From: Cornus controversa
Lineage: Eukaryota; Streptophyta; Magnoliopsida; Cornales; Cornaceae
Direction of reading: 5' to 3'
DNA: 64,000 nt
Assembly: GCA_026545225.1 (NCBI GenBank)
Contig: CM048853.1
Span: 47,107,755 to 47,171,754 of the forward strand
In this document: positions 1 through 11,389 of the stretch, in pieces
Layout of the letters: every line of letters begins with the position of its first letter
Numbering within the stretch: the stretch's first letter is position 1
Notes under the pieces: generated by a model
Seen by the model: the letters and a program-made list of their open reading frames with translations, nothing else
What the model was told of the DNA's origin: nothing
Database searches by the model: none
Made by a program: the position numbers and the translations under genes

Positions 1-24
1 ACACTAAAAGTGCATTATTAAATG

Positions 25-170
25 TATGTCCCGCCTATGTGGCTGCAAGGAGGGGAAGACTGGAGATAGTCCTAACCTTCGGCATAATTTGCACAAAACC
101 GATGCTACGGGAACTTGAACCCACATCCTTACACTTATCAGCATGAGTTTTTACCATGACACCAAGCAAT
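25..170 (-). mobile_element. tRNA-derived SINE-like copy
   Basis: On the minus strand there is a box-B-like GGGTTCAAGTTCC followed by a SINE-type body (GTGCAAATTATGCCGAAGG, then CTCCAGTCTTCCCC). Related sequences occur at 1020-1145 and 35885-36010. The A box, tail and target duplication are not clear, so the class is inferred from the box B and the repeated body. Confidence 0.4.
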
Positions 171-240
171 GATCCCTTTTCAATGTGAAACTACTATGAA
201 ATATAAAATAAAATAAAATACTTCAACTAAACCATCATCC

Positions 241-880
241 TGTGCATACAAATTTGGTGTCCGAAAATTAAGGAACGAAAAATGGAACAAATACCAATTT
301 TATTGATTTTGTAAAATAAATGAGCACAGTCGTCTGAGATATTCTTTACACAAATAATGTCTCCTTTGATTCGATATCCTTTGTTGGTTGGATCCAAGTG
401 CTACTGGAGCTTGATCTTGAATCAAGTTGTTGAGAGTATTCTTCAAGTATTTTGTAGTTGAGGAAGACCATCAATGATTTTTGATTGAGGGCTGAAGAAG
501 CTTGATTTCGAACAGTATTGTTTGGTGATTCTTCAAAATCATTGAATCTTGAGGAAGAACGTCACGACTTTGATGTGCTTGTTGTTCTTTGAGCTTAAGT
601 GGTGAGGGAATGAAGAGTCTATTTATAGATTCAATGGAGGGGCAAAATTGTAACTTGTATCACCTCTGATAATTATCCCATTAATATATGTGTGTGTGTG
701 ATAATTATCTTATGACCCATTTTCAAGTGGGTCTGGTCTTATGGGACAATTTGGTTTGACCCATTGGCCCAGCGAGTCAAGTTACTATTAGTAGGGGCTG
801 AATTGATCTTAATTAATCCACCAAAGACTTTTTGACCAGTCAAATGATGATATGACCATCATAAAATTTTGATGTCTACA
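241..880 (-). mobile_element. Solo LTR inside AP3M intron 3
   Basis: Read on the minus strand this 640-bp segment starts TGTAGACATC and ends TGTATGCACA (TG...CA ends). It has a TATA-like CTATAAATAGA about 260 bp into the element and an AATAAA motif near its end, as expected for an LTR with promoter and polyadenylation signals. Flanking pentamers CATCC (236-240) and AATCC (881-885) match at 4 of 5 positions, a plausible eroded target duplication. No second copy and no gag/pol sequence is nearby, so recombination to a solo LTR is inferred. Confidence 0.6.
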
Positions 881-1019
881 AATCCCATGACCAAAATTCA
901 AAAAAGAAAACAACTCAAAGTCTCATGTAATTATGAATCCTCATGTGCCACGGAAACAACTCTCTATGGTGTCTAAAATCCACACCTTGTTAAAACAAAG
1001 ATGAAAAAGAGAAAAAGGT

Positions 1020-1145
1020 CGTTACCTAGTACTAGCCCCAACTAAATGGGGCTGTTGGAAGATGAAGATTAGAAACAGACCCACACTTTGCATTGTTTTG
1101 CACAAAGTAGCTGCCCGTGTCCTCAGACTTGTCAGCTCGAGCTTG
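1020..1145 (-). repeat. Second SINE-like repeat copy
   Basis: The minus strand carries the same body as the copy at the left edge (GTGCAAAACAATGC, then an AATCTTC stretch) but more diverged. It lies in the AP3M intron. Confidence 0.3.
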
Positions 1146-1352
1146 TCAATGATGTTATTAAGTTAATATGGTGGGGGAATAGAACCCAATTGCACATGAA
1201 ATAAAGAAATAAATCGCCAATCTCATCAAGATGAGACCAAGTTCAAGTTCTTACAATTGCAAGATTTTCAAGTAATGCATCTTTCATTAATCAGGTCAAG
1301 AAATAATCACCATTTAAAAAAAGAAATTTTAGGACAGAATGCAACAACTCAC

Positions 1353-2191
1353 CTCAATTCCCATTAAAGGTGGCATTTCAACTTGGGTGCATGCTAAAAA
1401 AAATATACCCTCGCGAACAATTTGGAAAAGGTAATGCGTCGGTGAAGCAATTACAGATGCAACCTATTAATTAACAGCAGAGAAGTTAAAATGACATGAG
1501 GTGATAAGCAGACAAAAATACATACTGCAGTTTGATGGGGAAAAAAAAAGAAACATAATGCAGTTGGCACTTGATCCCTCAAAATTGAAATGAAATGAGA
1601 CCCAAGTGTTTAGTAGAATGTTAAAATTAACTGCATATTAATTATGTTATGATTCTTATAGGTACCTTGAAGGGATCACCTTGAGAGATTGCTTGCTCCC
1701 AAAACCAAGCACAAATGGCTCGATCAACCCGGTGCCCTGTTAGCTGTTTTTCTAGCATTACCTCCCTGTAAATACATATTCAAATCAAAAACAATTTCGT
1801 TTTCCTCATCTCCATTGATTAGAATCACAGTATGTATATCCAAATGAAACACATCTTCTTTGTTTTTCCCCAATTCATAGGACTAAAAATAGTTAATATC
1901 AGTTTGATACTTTGATTCCCAGTCTATCAGAATTTTATATATAGAGGCACAGGTTGGTATGGTATATGTAAGATTCCAATATTATGAAAAATCCGGCAAA
2001 ACAATAAACAATTCGATATATATAATATGGATAAGATATACAGACAGATCAAGAGACTGAATTTGGGAAAAGAGCTTCAGGGTTCATATAATTCTAAGTA
2101 TGAAGAAATGAAAGAAACAGAGTAATAAATATATAAATGAGGATTTTGAAACTTACCCAGAATCTGATAGAAGAAATATACACTGCAACAT
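1353..2191 (-). CDS. AP3M: AP-3 complex subunit mu, first three coding exons (partial)
   Basis: Medium subunit of the AP-3 adaptor, which sorts cargo from Golgi/endosomes to the vacuole. Three minus-strand exons join in frame: 2191-2157 (start MLQCIFLLSDSG), 1765-1666 and 1463-1353, together 82 codons. Donors GTAAGT, GTACCT and GTGAGT and acceptors ending ACAG and ATAG flank them. The peptide has the plant AP3M N-terminal signature: EVMLEKQLTGHRVDR, then ASPTHYLFQIVREG and TQVEMPPLMGIE, the longin-like domain that binds the small subunit. I chose the ATG at 2191 because it gives the family N-terminus directly. The next expected exon is not found between 1 and 1352, so the gene continues off the left edge behind an intron of more than 1.3 kb, or is truncated there. 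Family identity is nearly certain; completeness is unknown. Confidence 0.92.
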
Positions 2192-3174
2192 CTCTCTGGG
2201 ATCGACCAAAACTAGTAACTTTCTTCTTCTCTCTTTCAACTTGAAGTCTCTCTCTGTATGTTAAAGCCAGAGTTATTCTTTCTATATGGACTGGTCTTAA
2301 ATGCTGATGCAAATTTGTCCGGTCAAAGGTGGGCTTTTTTAACCTGGGCTGGACTAGCGGTTCACAACGTTTGACACCAAAGGAAGAATAGAATGTTACA
2401 TTCACAAACTTGGTGAAGCTCTTATTGGAAATTAATTCACCAACTGAGATTAATTTTTTTTTAACGTAAGAACTTAAATCTGACAAAATTCAAGACTCGT
2501 TTTTTCTTTTCTATATTATTATTGTTTTCTTTTTTCTCATACAACAAATTAATATATATATATATATATCACACACACTAGCGTATTATCCGTGTCTACT
2601 TGTTAGATGGGTCTTCTTTGTCCCACATTAAATCTGAATGGAAAATAAAATGAGTATAAATGAGCGAGTAGGCAATACTATCCAATTCTTTAGGCTTTTG
2701 GGTTATTGGTAAGCGTCCAACCCGTTACCGTTGATATTAGAGCTAGACCTAGTTCTTGATCTGGTGGTGTCATGCTCGTACTCATCGGGTGAAATTCAGA
2801 TCCGGATCGTTATTTAATCTTCCCATAGTTAGGGAGGATGAATAAGCAGGGTGATTCGACCGCAATATATTTTACTTTTTTTGATACAATGATTTTTCTT
2901 TACACTTAGATTGTACCATTGAGACTTATAATATGTTGCGATTTGTATATATTTGGGCATGATGAGAAATGATAGTAATATACAAGGATTATTAAAGAGA
3001 GTCAAGTTAGGCAGAACTTTTGACTTGTTTGGTTCAAGCTGATATATTATTAGTGTTTGAGCTCGAGCACGATTTGTTTGGTTTTGGTAACTAATCAAGT
3101 TCGAAAATTAAGCTTGAGACGAAGATTGGTGAGAACAAAAAATAATTATATATTCAAACAATTTATTACAAGTC
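2192..3174. other. AP3M 5' side and intergenic DNA
   Basis: CT/GA-rich sequence just above the AP3M start (2192-2300) is probably its 5' UTR and promoter. A TA/CA microsatellite lies at 2552-2577. No other gene or recognisable element is seen. Confidence 0.4.
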
Positions 3175-3340
3175 TTAGGGTAATGCTACTCAGGCAGAAT
3201 TCGTAGGCAGAAAGTTTTCTATCCATTGGATGCATGTGGTGAGTGTATGTGGTAGAGCCTACCACATGCATCCAATGGATGTAAAATTTTCTGTCTATGA
3301 ATTCTGCCTATGAATTCTGCCTAAGTAGCATTACCCCAAG
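3175..3340. mobile_element. MITE, family A copy 1
   Basis: A palindromic element of about 165 bp. The left end GGGTAATGCTACTCAGGCAG mirrors the right end CTGCCTAAGTAGCATTACCC, and the interior is a near-perfect hairpin around 3246-3270 (TGGTAGAGCCTACCACATGC). There is no coding potential. Related copies lie at 10432-10545 and 52650-52752. Confidence 0.8.
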
Positions 3341-3881
3341 TTTTATTCTCACAAAGCTTTAATGAGTTTATTCTCGAAAGCACATTCATAAGTATGTTTG
3401 TAATTCTAACATGTTGAGTGATAAGGTGTTTGGGCTTCAATTTTAAATTAAATGACCTTAAAAGAAAAGTTCGAGTTCATTTATTTACTCAACAAATGAA
3501 CTGAAGTCGAGCTTTAACAGATAAGATTCAAGTAAACTAGAGGGGCGCGAATGGTATGCTTCACAAGAACCCATCCCAGATTCTCAACCGAAATGGTATG
3601 ACTATTTTTTTAACGAGGTGGGTAGGATTTAGGCAAACCTACCTTCAGAGTTATGGAATTTAATCAAAATTTGTAATTTAAAATATAATTTATAGTGTTT
3701 TGAATTAAATGAATTAAAAATAGAATTGAATTTTATGGGACATAAGATTGCAATTCTATTTAATAAGTATAAAATGGTAAATATATATATATATATATAT
3801 ATATTTATAATTAAATTTCATAATGTTCCAAACACAATTTCTCTTCATGCACGTAGAGTGAGAGTGAGTCACAGATCCTTC

Positions 3882-4310
3882 AATGGCGTAGACGAAACGA
3901 GAATTATCCAAAGTAGACACTGACGAACTTGAAGTGAACAAGGCAAAGGTAGTTGAAGAAAAGTCTTCGGAGCCGAATGTGAAAATGGTCATCCAACGTA
4001 ACCCTACGGAATGCGATATAGGTAAATTAAGACTATTTCTTGGGTTCTTGAATTGTTCTTTGAATCTCATTTGATGCATTTCAAAAACCCTAATTTGTAG
4101 ATTTCTGCCCAATTAGGCTGAACTTGTTTACTATAATATATGTATATATATTGGGTGTTTTTTCTCCAATTACTTGAGCTATTTTCTTTGTTGATGTGAT
4201 CTGTAATTTCTCTATGGCAGCCAATTATGCTTTGCCTGTGAGTAAGGATGTGGCTTGTGCATATGATGAGTTTTCTGATCAAATAATTGCTCAGGAGCTG
4301 GGTAACTGAT
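3882..4310 (+). pseudogene. Unidentified exon-like remnant
   Basis: Two plus-strand blocks look like exons. One, about 3882-4019, has an ATG followed two codons later by a TAG, then an open lysine/glutamate-rich frame containing SKVDTDELEVNKAK and KMVIQRNPTEC, ending at GTAAAT. The second, 4221-4301, follows a CTATGGCAG acceptor, encodes NYALPVSKDVACAYDEFSD and ends at a GTAACT donor. I do not recognise the protein. The early stop and lack of continuation suggest a broken gene copy or an unrecognised gene with a mis-chosen start. Confidence 0.25.
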
Positions 4311-4611
4311 TTTTGGCCAATATCTTGATATTGTGGCTAATATTTGATATATATATGTTTTCAAAACTCAACTGAATAGTTACCTCTGACTTATTTGAAA
4401 CATTTGCAATATAAACACAAATCTACTGTTTAAACAGATATCAGAAAAGTGAAAGTAAATATACTACCTTCACTTTTAAAGAATCAATTTTTAAGTCTCA
4501 AACTTACAACACATTACTTTAAAAGAGAGTATGTACATATAAGACTTCAATATATATATATATATATATATGGAAAAGAAATCAAAAGCAAAAGGATAAA
4601 ATTTTGAACCG

Positions 4612-5090
4612 AGAAAAGAATATTCCCTCAATTTCTTGAAAGCCAAGTCTATATATCCCATCTTATTAGTCAAAAGGTAACACGTATTTATGATAAACCT
4701 AGTCGGTTCAAACCATTATCCTAAATTATCTCCTTTAACTAACCTTCAATTACTCCACCACCAAAGCAACTAATATAACTAAAATAACTATACAGAGAGA
4801 CTCAAAGTTTGACCATGCTAGATGCTGACACTTGGAATGCATACACATGCAGATGCAGGGATTGACACTGCCGACATTAATTGGGACCCACTTTATCTCC
4901 ACAGTACACACCAATGTGGCATCTAACTGCGTACGAGGAATTTTCCTAGCGATTTCTTGTAATAAATCACACGTCTTAGTTTTTCCTTGGTCGCACTTGG
5001 TCGGTGTGACTGTTGGAGACTAGGCGGTGATGAGTTAGTCGAGCAATAAATGATATATATATATATATATATATGCTCACCTTACCCTTT
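4612..5090. repeat. GolS distal upstream block, copy M1
   Basis: This block recurs at 11877-12450, 19917-20445 and 21912-22380. Shared landmarks are CTAAATTATCTCC, TTCAATTACTCCACCA, GATGCTGACACTTGG, GACCCACTTTATCT and the CTAGGCGGT/CTTGGTCGGTG stretch. M1 has a DRE/CRT core GCCGAC at 4870-4875 and no intact CACGTG. It ends about 2.7 kb before the first GolS gene; the plastid insertion accounts for about 1 kb of that gap. An upstream regulatory role is inferred from co-duplication with GolS and the known control of GolS genes by DREB/CBF factors. Confidence 0.65.
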
Positions 5091-5461
5091 GATTAATATC
5101 TTTTTACTTTTTTTTTTAAAAAAAAAAGGAAACTTCATGAGGGTGAAGTATCAGATGCATCAAGCATTCAATATTGATAGCAATATCGTGGGATATGAGC
5201 CGCTGATGCGGCACTTCAGATCAAAACTCAATAATATCGTCCCCTGATCTTATACGTAATGGATTATGATTTTGCATAGAGTCCTGCTTGCTTAGGTCAC
5301 GTAGTCTCAAATACTCGCACCATAGTGATGGCCCTATCTCACTTCTGCTCTGAGTTCGTTAGAGAAAAAAAAAATTGGGAAAGTAATTTTTAAAGGAATT
5401 TCTCAAATTGAAAATAGTACTTTTTATCTCTTTCTGATGTCATGAATGGGACTCATATTTA
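5091..5461. other. Gene-free spacer before the plastid insertion
   Basis: Holds a poly-A/T stretch (5110-5129) and a segment near 5315-5370 resembling 23690-23735 upstream of the third GolS gene, so it is part of the duplicated upstream region. No gene is seen. Confidence 0.35.
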
Positions 5462-5465
5462 AATT

Positions 5466-5867
<402 letters not shown>

Positions 5868-5999
5868 GAAAAGGAAAGAGAATAATAGAATTCTAGGAAT
5901 TCTCTTAGCCCATTCGGAAGGATCTTATCTCATAATTATCCATGACTGTTTATGTCTCTAGCATGACCGCTTGATGAAATGTGGAGGGAAGTGGGGTAA

Positions 6000-6125
6000 A
6001 TGGCCGATACTACTGGAAGGATTCCTCTTTGGCTAATAGGTACTGTAACTGGTATTCTTGTGATCGGTTTAATAGGTATTTTCTTTTATGGTTCATATTT
6101 CGGATTGGGTTCATCCCTGTGGTAA
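6000..6125 (+). pseudogene. psbJ: psbJ copy in the plastid insertion, stop codon lost
   Basis: It encodes [28 protein letters not shown] and the GLGSSL end of photosystem II protein J (normally 40 residues). The usual stop has become TGG, so the frame adds one Trp before TAA at 6123. A further change in the SYFGLG segment marks decay. It is a relic of transfer, not a working gene. Confidence 0.9.
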
Positions 6126-6480
6126 TTGAATGAATTGAGTTGTAGACATAAAAGCGTAAGAACTCAACGGGATTCCCTTCTTTGTTTGTCTGATTCGAGG
6201 GGGAAGGTCCGGTTGAGTTCTTACTAATCATAATATTTTTTTGGTAAATCTAACAAAACGGATTTTTTTTCCGATGTTTCAAAAAAATCCATTCCACTTT
6301 TTTTATCGTGAGTTTTTGAAAAATAAACTTCATTGATTGATTCAGAACGCTGGGTCTTTAATAGTATCTATCGATACTTTTAAAGTTAGAAGGAAGAAGG
6401 AATCCCCCGATTTTCTGAATGACATAATCGATATTTCTGTAAATTCAATATCATGCAAATTCTTTCAATACTAATAAAAC

Positions 6481-6764
6481 TTTACTAAAAAAGTAATGAT
6501 ACGCTAGCCGACTTTAAACTAGTTAAAAAGAGATGTGTGTGAATAGAGTCGTGAATTTCACCGCATGATATTATTCATTTTTAGTTATTACATATAAGAA
6601 ACTTTTCATGAAGTTACCTACTATTGTGTAAGCTTTTGGCTCTTCGGAACTATCCAACACTGTATTGTCCACCTGTAGTATTGTGTTTGCTTTTGGATTC
6701 CTCCAACTACCTGATATGATATTATGAGTTTTTGACTTTTCTCAACAGGATAATAAGAATCAGA
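6481..6764. other. Spacer after the plastid insertion
   Basis: AT-rich sequence with no reading frame or repeat I can name. The exact right junction of the plastid DNA lies somewhere near its start. Confidence 0.3.
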
Positions 6765-6990
6765 GGCCATTTTCATATTTTAATTTGTAGATAAGGTGGA
6801 CCAAGAATCTTTTGGTATATTCCTCGTTTATTTATTTAGTTTTGCGATTTCTTGCACCGTCCAATTTTTCACGATTCTCCCGAAAAACAAACACCAACCG
6901 TGAGATCAAATCTGAGCCACACTCGTTTAGTCCCATTTTTTTGGCACTAAATGTTTCATTTATTATATACCTACCTTACATTTTCATAGA
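6765..6990. repeat. GolS proximal upstream block, copy D1
   Basis: Shared landmarks GGACCAAGAATCTTTTGGTAT, then CTTGCACCG(C/T)CCAATTTTT and CACCAACCGTGA, recur at 7255-7430, 12600-12780, 20735-20985 and, less completely, 23925-24075. It lies in the 5' flank of the first GolS gene. Confidence 0.6.
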
Positions 6991-7254
6991 TATCTTTGTG
7001 TTTAGGAAGTTTCGTGGGTGTGTGTGATCAGATACAAGCGAACACACTCCATCTCTAATAAAATCATAGAATATGTGCTGTTGATCTGTATTTAGACACA
7101 ACTTAATATGATCGTCACCTTATAATAATACGTAATCTATCCAATGGAGTGGATTGATTTGTTTGTTATTAAAATAAAATCAGTTGATCTATCATAGAAT
7201 TTGTGAGGTTGACAAACATGGACTCACAAGAAAAACTATGTTAGGTGAACAGGC

Positions 7255-7430
7255 AATCATTTCCGTTGTTTAAAGATACCGTGGACCAAGTATCTTTTGG
7301 TATATTTACTCTTCTATTAATTGATTTAATTATTCGGCTTCCTTTTTTCTTGCACCGCCAGATTTTCTAGAAATTTTTTCGACAAACCAACTGCAACCAT
7401 TGGATCAGATCACAGCCACATGTACGGTAG
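7255..7430. repeat. GolS proximal upstream block, second copy D1b
   Basis: Begins CAATCATTTCCGTTGTTTAA, followed by the GGACCAAGTATCTTTTGGTA and CTTGCACCGCCAGATTTT landmarks. With D1 it makes a local tandem duplication about 490 bp apart upstream of the first GolS gene; only this copy is close to the promoter. Confidence 0.55.
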
Positions 7431-7603
7431 GATGAGAAATTAAATATTTAAATATACATATGGAGAAGTAACTACGTCGTTTGACGAAGATTTGATTTTA
7501 TCCACACAAGGGTAGGGATTTATTTTTCCATACATGTCCCTAACCAGTTAGCATAACAAAAAAAGTTTCGTTATATGACATTTTTCTCCTTTCGGGTTTT
7601 GCC

Positions 7604-7610
7604 TATATAA
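7604..7610 (+). promoter_or_regulatory. TATA box of first GolS gene
   Basis: TATATAA in the context GCCTATATAAGGATGCCCAC, at the same place relative to the ATG in all three complete paralogues. Transcription is expected to start about 30 bp downstream, giving a CT-rich leader of about 120 bp. Confidence 0.75.
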
Positions 7611-7758
7611 GGATGCCCACCCCAACGACTAAGAAGGCAAGAACCTCACAACTTACCAAACTTCTTCATTTTCATCTCTACTACTTGAAAACACTCTCTC
7701 AAACCGCTTCTTTCTCTCTCTAAAAACCATATTTTCTCTCACTTCTCTGTCAACCAAA

Positions 7759-8915
7759 ATGGCTCCAAATCTTGTGAATGCTACCACCATGACCACAACT
7801 CTGGCCAAGGCTGCGAGCATATCGAGCCGTGCCTACGTTACGTTCTTGGCCGGTAACGGTGACTACGTGAAGGGTGTGGTTGGTCTGGCCAAGGGACTGA
7901 GGAAGGTGAAAGCTGCATACCCATTAGTGGTGGCGGTTTTGCCTGACGTGCCGGAGGAACACCGCCGCATACTGGTGTCTCAGGGCTGCATCGTTCAGGA
8001 GATCGAGCCGGTGTACCCGCCGGAGAACCAAACCCAGTTCGCTATGGCCTATTATGTCATTAACTACTCCAAGCTTCGAATCTGGGAGGTAATATTCTTA
8101 CCTTACCATGAGTGTCTTAATTGTTTCCTCTTTTTGGCGGTTTTCCTTTTTTATAATTCTCATTCATTATAAAAAAAAAATGTTTCCTTTTTTGGTAGTG
8201 TGTGTATATAGATATATATTGATATGGAACTTAAAAAATATAGAAAAATGCAATTGGCTTTTTATATAAAACTTGTTGACATAGAAGTGTTTTTGCAGTT
8301 TGTGGAGTACAGTAAGATGATATACTTGGACGGAGACATACAAGTGTTTGACAACATCGACCACCTCTTTGACCTTCCAAATGATTTTTTCTACGCTGTG
8401 AAGGACTGTTTCTGTGAGAAAACATGGAGTCACACCCCACAGTACAAGATTGGGTACTGCCAACAGTGCCCTAACAAGGTCCAATGGGCTTCAGAGTTGG
8501 GCCCCCAGCCTCCTCTCTATTTCAACGCTGGATTTTTTGTGTATGAGCCCAGTCTCTCCACCTACGACGACCTCTTGAAGGCCCTCAAAGTTACACCTCC
8601 TACCCCTTTCGCTGAGCAGGTACTAGCCACACCTCTAAGCCTATTTATGTCTCCATTCGTAATCGTACATGTATATGTATATAGATAATATTATGAATTA
8701 TTTAATCTAATTTTTTGATTTAGTTGCTAATGTTCTTTATATGTGCGTGTATATGTTGCAGGACTTCTTGAACATGTTCTTTAGGGAAAAATATAGACCC
8801 ATCTCTTCAGAATACAACCTTGTTTTGGCCATGTTGTGGCGTCACCCAGAGAACATTCACCTTGACAGAGTGAGAGTTGTTCACTATTGTGCTGCTGTAA
8901 GTTGATATATACGGA

Positions 8916-8973
<58 letters not shown>

Positions 8974-9257
8974 CTTTTTTCAATCCAAATTTTTGAATAT
9001 TACTTTTTACCAAAATTCTGAAAGGCTAAATTTATCATTTTGGTTTGCAGGGGTCAAAGCCATGGAGGTACACTGGAAAAGAAGAGAACATGGACAGGGA
9101 TGACATTAAAATGCTAGTGAAGAAGTGGTGGGATATATATGATGATGAGACACTGGATTACAAGCCTACTGAAGCTGGTGGTGCCCGTGAACTAACCTCT
9201 GCGGCGCTGTCCAAACCCGGTGGTTTTCACTACATTACCGCCCCATCTGCCGCCTAA
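7759..9257 (+). CDS. GolS: Galactinol synthase, tandem copy 1 (4 exons, complete)
   Basis: Transfers galactose from UDP-galactose to myo-inositol, giving galactinol, the donor for raffinose and stachyose synthesis; a cytosolic family GT8 enzyme. Exons 7759-8088, 8299-8619, 8762-8896 and 9051-9257 join in frame through GT-AG introns to 330 residues, normal for the family. Seen: SRAYVTFLAGNGDYVKGV at the N-terminus, the metal-binding DGD (about residues 121-123, in MIYLDGDIQVF), CFCEKTWSH, YCQQCP, LYFNAG, NLVLAMLWRHPE and the hallmark C-terminal APSAA. The start is at MAPNLVNATT, just after a CT-rich leader. Residue 145 is Lys (FYAVKDCFCE) where copies 2 and 3 have Met. The plastid insertion and two D blocks lie upstream. 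Intron 3 has a long AT microsatellite. Expression is not shown by sequence; stress induction is inferred from the family. Confidence 0.97.
8916..8971. repeat. AT microsatellite in GolS copy 1 intron 3
   Basis: About 27 TA units starting 19 bp after the donor. The same position carries about 18 units in copy 2 (15903-15938) and about 7 in copy 3 (25383-25397). Confidence 0.9.
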
Positions 9258-9736
9258 TTTGAATTCAGCTTGAACCGTGTGCGTCAATGAATTTGACTAA
9301 AAAAGCAAGACTCTTTATTTTGTGATTCTTTTGAGTTTTATTTGTAGAGGTTTTGTATTAAAGTGGTAATTCAAATTAGAAGGATTGTATCTTTTTATAT
9401 ATTTTTTTTGGTTTTGCTAGAGTGGTGTGTTTTGTTGGGTATGTAAATATTTTGTCAAATATGATATACATATTAAGAAATGAATACATTTAGAAATGGT
9501 TAAATCAATTTCTTCCTTTTTAATGTTATTCATCTTTATATATGCTTGTTGATTTCTCTCTCTTATCTTAATCTTCTTTACCACGAGAACATCAACTAAA
9601 ACTGTCTCAGAATTGAGCCATGTCCATGAACCTAAGTAACCTATATTAATTTCATCCTGTCAAAGTATTTATAACATTTCATTTGTCACAAAGATTACGT
9701 TGACCATATTCAAAGTAGAGATCACATATAAAAATG
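9258..9736 (+). other. 3' flank of GolS copy 1, shared with copies 2 and 3
   Basis: Contains the 3' UTR and a region shared with 16221-16590 and, in part, 25720-26010 (landmarks AAAAAGCAAGACTCTTT, GTTGGGTATGTAAATATTTT and AGCCATGTCCATGAAC). This shows the duplication unit extends at least 0.4 kb past the stop codon. Confidence 0.6.
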
Positions 9737-10546
9737 GAGAAATTACACACTGACCTTCACAGGGCGTTAGTGATTTTTCTGTCCTTATATATATATATAT
9801 ATATATTGTAGTTTAGTGCAATACACAAGATTTTTGAAAAGACAAAAATGACCGGGCCACTCTCAGTCTCCTTTGTTTCTCTCTCTAAAACCACTTCTTT
9901 ACCCAAATTCTCTCTCTCTGTACAGGTCATCTATACGTATATATCCATACTGGTCACTCGCTCTGTCTCTCTCTCTATCTATATATACATATTAATTGGT
10001 TTCTCGATCACATTGTGGCACGACTCTCATGGCTCCACTCAACTTCCCTTGAATATTGATTATGTCAAACCCATTACTACCCACCATTGGTGAGAGAGAA
10101 TGAAGTTGATGAGAGATGGTGTGGTTTAGTGGTTACTTTTGGGTTTAATTTGAATTGGCAAGAGAAAGAACAAGGATTGGGTCTAATTTACAAAGAAACA
10201 AACGAAGAAAAAAGGGATTGGAAAATTCTTCGTCTAACGTTGTACAGATGTTGATGGCAGAGCTAACAAACTAAAGTGAGTATAACAGTGTATGTATATA
10301 TGTACTATATATGAGTCTTGTGACTTTACGTTGGTCTTATTAATTCCAACTAGGTTAATTTGGGTACAGTTCGGTCTCATGACGCATCTTCCATCACTCT
10401 CTTTGAAGAATTGAAATATGGAAAATGACAGGCAGAAACTTATATTTATTATTTATACGATGCAAGTGGTGAGGTATGCGGTAAGATTTATCACATGCAT
10501 TCAATAAATGTAGATATGTAAGTCTAGTAATTTTACCTAACATTCA

Positions 10547-10597
<51 letters not shown>

Positions 10598-10937
10598 AGT
10601 ATATATACATATATATTAGGGTTTTTTGAAATGATAAGGAACAAGGGGTTGTTCGGTACAAATTTATCACATTTATTTAGTTAAAAAAGGTATCCAAGTA
10701 ATTTTACTTAATTTGGAAAGGATAAGAATGTCTTTGTCTTTCAAGGGTAGAACAAAAATTTGAAAGTTATAAAATTGCTGACATCAACATTTTTCGTCGT
10801 TCACCATCTTGATTGTTAACGAAGGGGAGGTACATGTTATTCACATACAAATTTCAAGGGAGATGAGTGTTATTTGGCAAATAAGGGGGAGGTCAGTGTA
10901 TATTGACGAAATTTCATGGGAAGTCAGTGTAATTTAT
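9737..10937. mobile_element. Putative DNA transposon with short terminal inverted repeats
   Basis: The left end GAGAAATTACACACTGACCTT is mirrored by the right end AAGTCAGTGTAATTTATC. The right third has degenerate repeats of a GGGAGGTCAGTGTTATT-like motif (10827-10937). It holds microsatellites and a family A MITE. No transposase is seen; a Mutator-like non-autonomous element is the best guess. Confidence 0.4.
10432..10545. mobile_element. MITE, family A degenerate copy 2
   Basis: Shares the ATGCAAGTGGTGAGGTATGC and TATCACATGCATTCAATA core with the element at 3175-3340. Its ends are eroded. Confidence 0.5.
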
Positions 10938-10977
10938 CCTAGAAAAATTAAGGAGATGGACTCAAAAAAATATCAAG

Positions 10978-11075
10978 GTTATGTTTGGTTGCATGGAATT
11001 GATACTCTGAAAACTAAATTTTCTCTAATTCCTTCGATTTTAATTTCAAGCCATCAATTCTATGCAACCGAACCT
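10978..11075. repeat. Small foldback element
   Basis: GTTTGGTTGCATGGAATTGAT pairs with ATCAATTCTATGCAACCGAAC about 50 bp further on, a hairpin with 24-27-bp arms. It is MITE-like and has no coding potential. Confidence 0.5.
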
Positions 11076-11389
11076 ACGGGTACTACATCGCCTAGATATG
11101 GTAAAAGGGATGTGCTTTATATGTGGTATGTTCTCTCGAAATGATATGAGACCTCTAAAAGTAAAATTCAAGAACAAATAAAATAAAGTGTTACCTCATT
11201 CCCTTTTCTTCCATCTAACTAGACAAGAAATGAAAATGTCATTATCCTTTCACTAGAGATGTCGAATTCATCTCTTTTTTTTTTCTCTTTCATCTAATTT
11301 TCTTCCTTCCTTTCAAAATGAAGCATAAATCAATTCATCATGTTTTTTCTCTCTTCTATCCAATTTTCTTACTTGATAAATGGAGCATA

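Noticed and set aside
2094..2486. 130-residue minus-strand frame covering AP3M exon 1
   Set aside because: The AP3M signature is in another frame over the same bases and joins exon 2 cleanly; this frame is a shadow.
9848..10093. Plus-strand frame with a GolS-leader-like CT-rich sequence
   Set aside because: CT runs are common here; no GolS coding similarity follows, and the frame is Ser/Thr-rich noise in a transposon-like segment.
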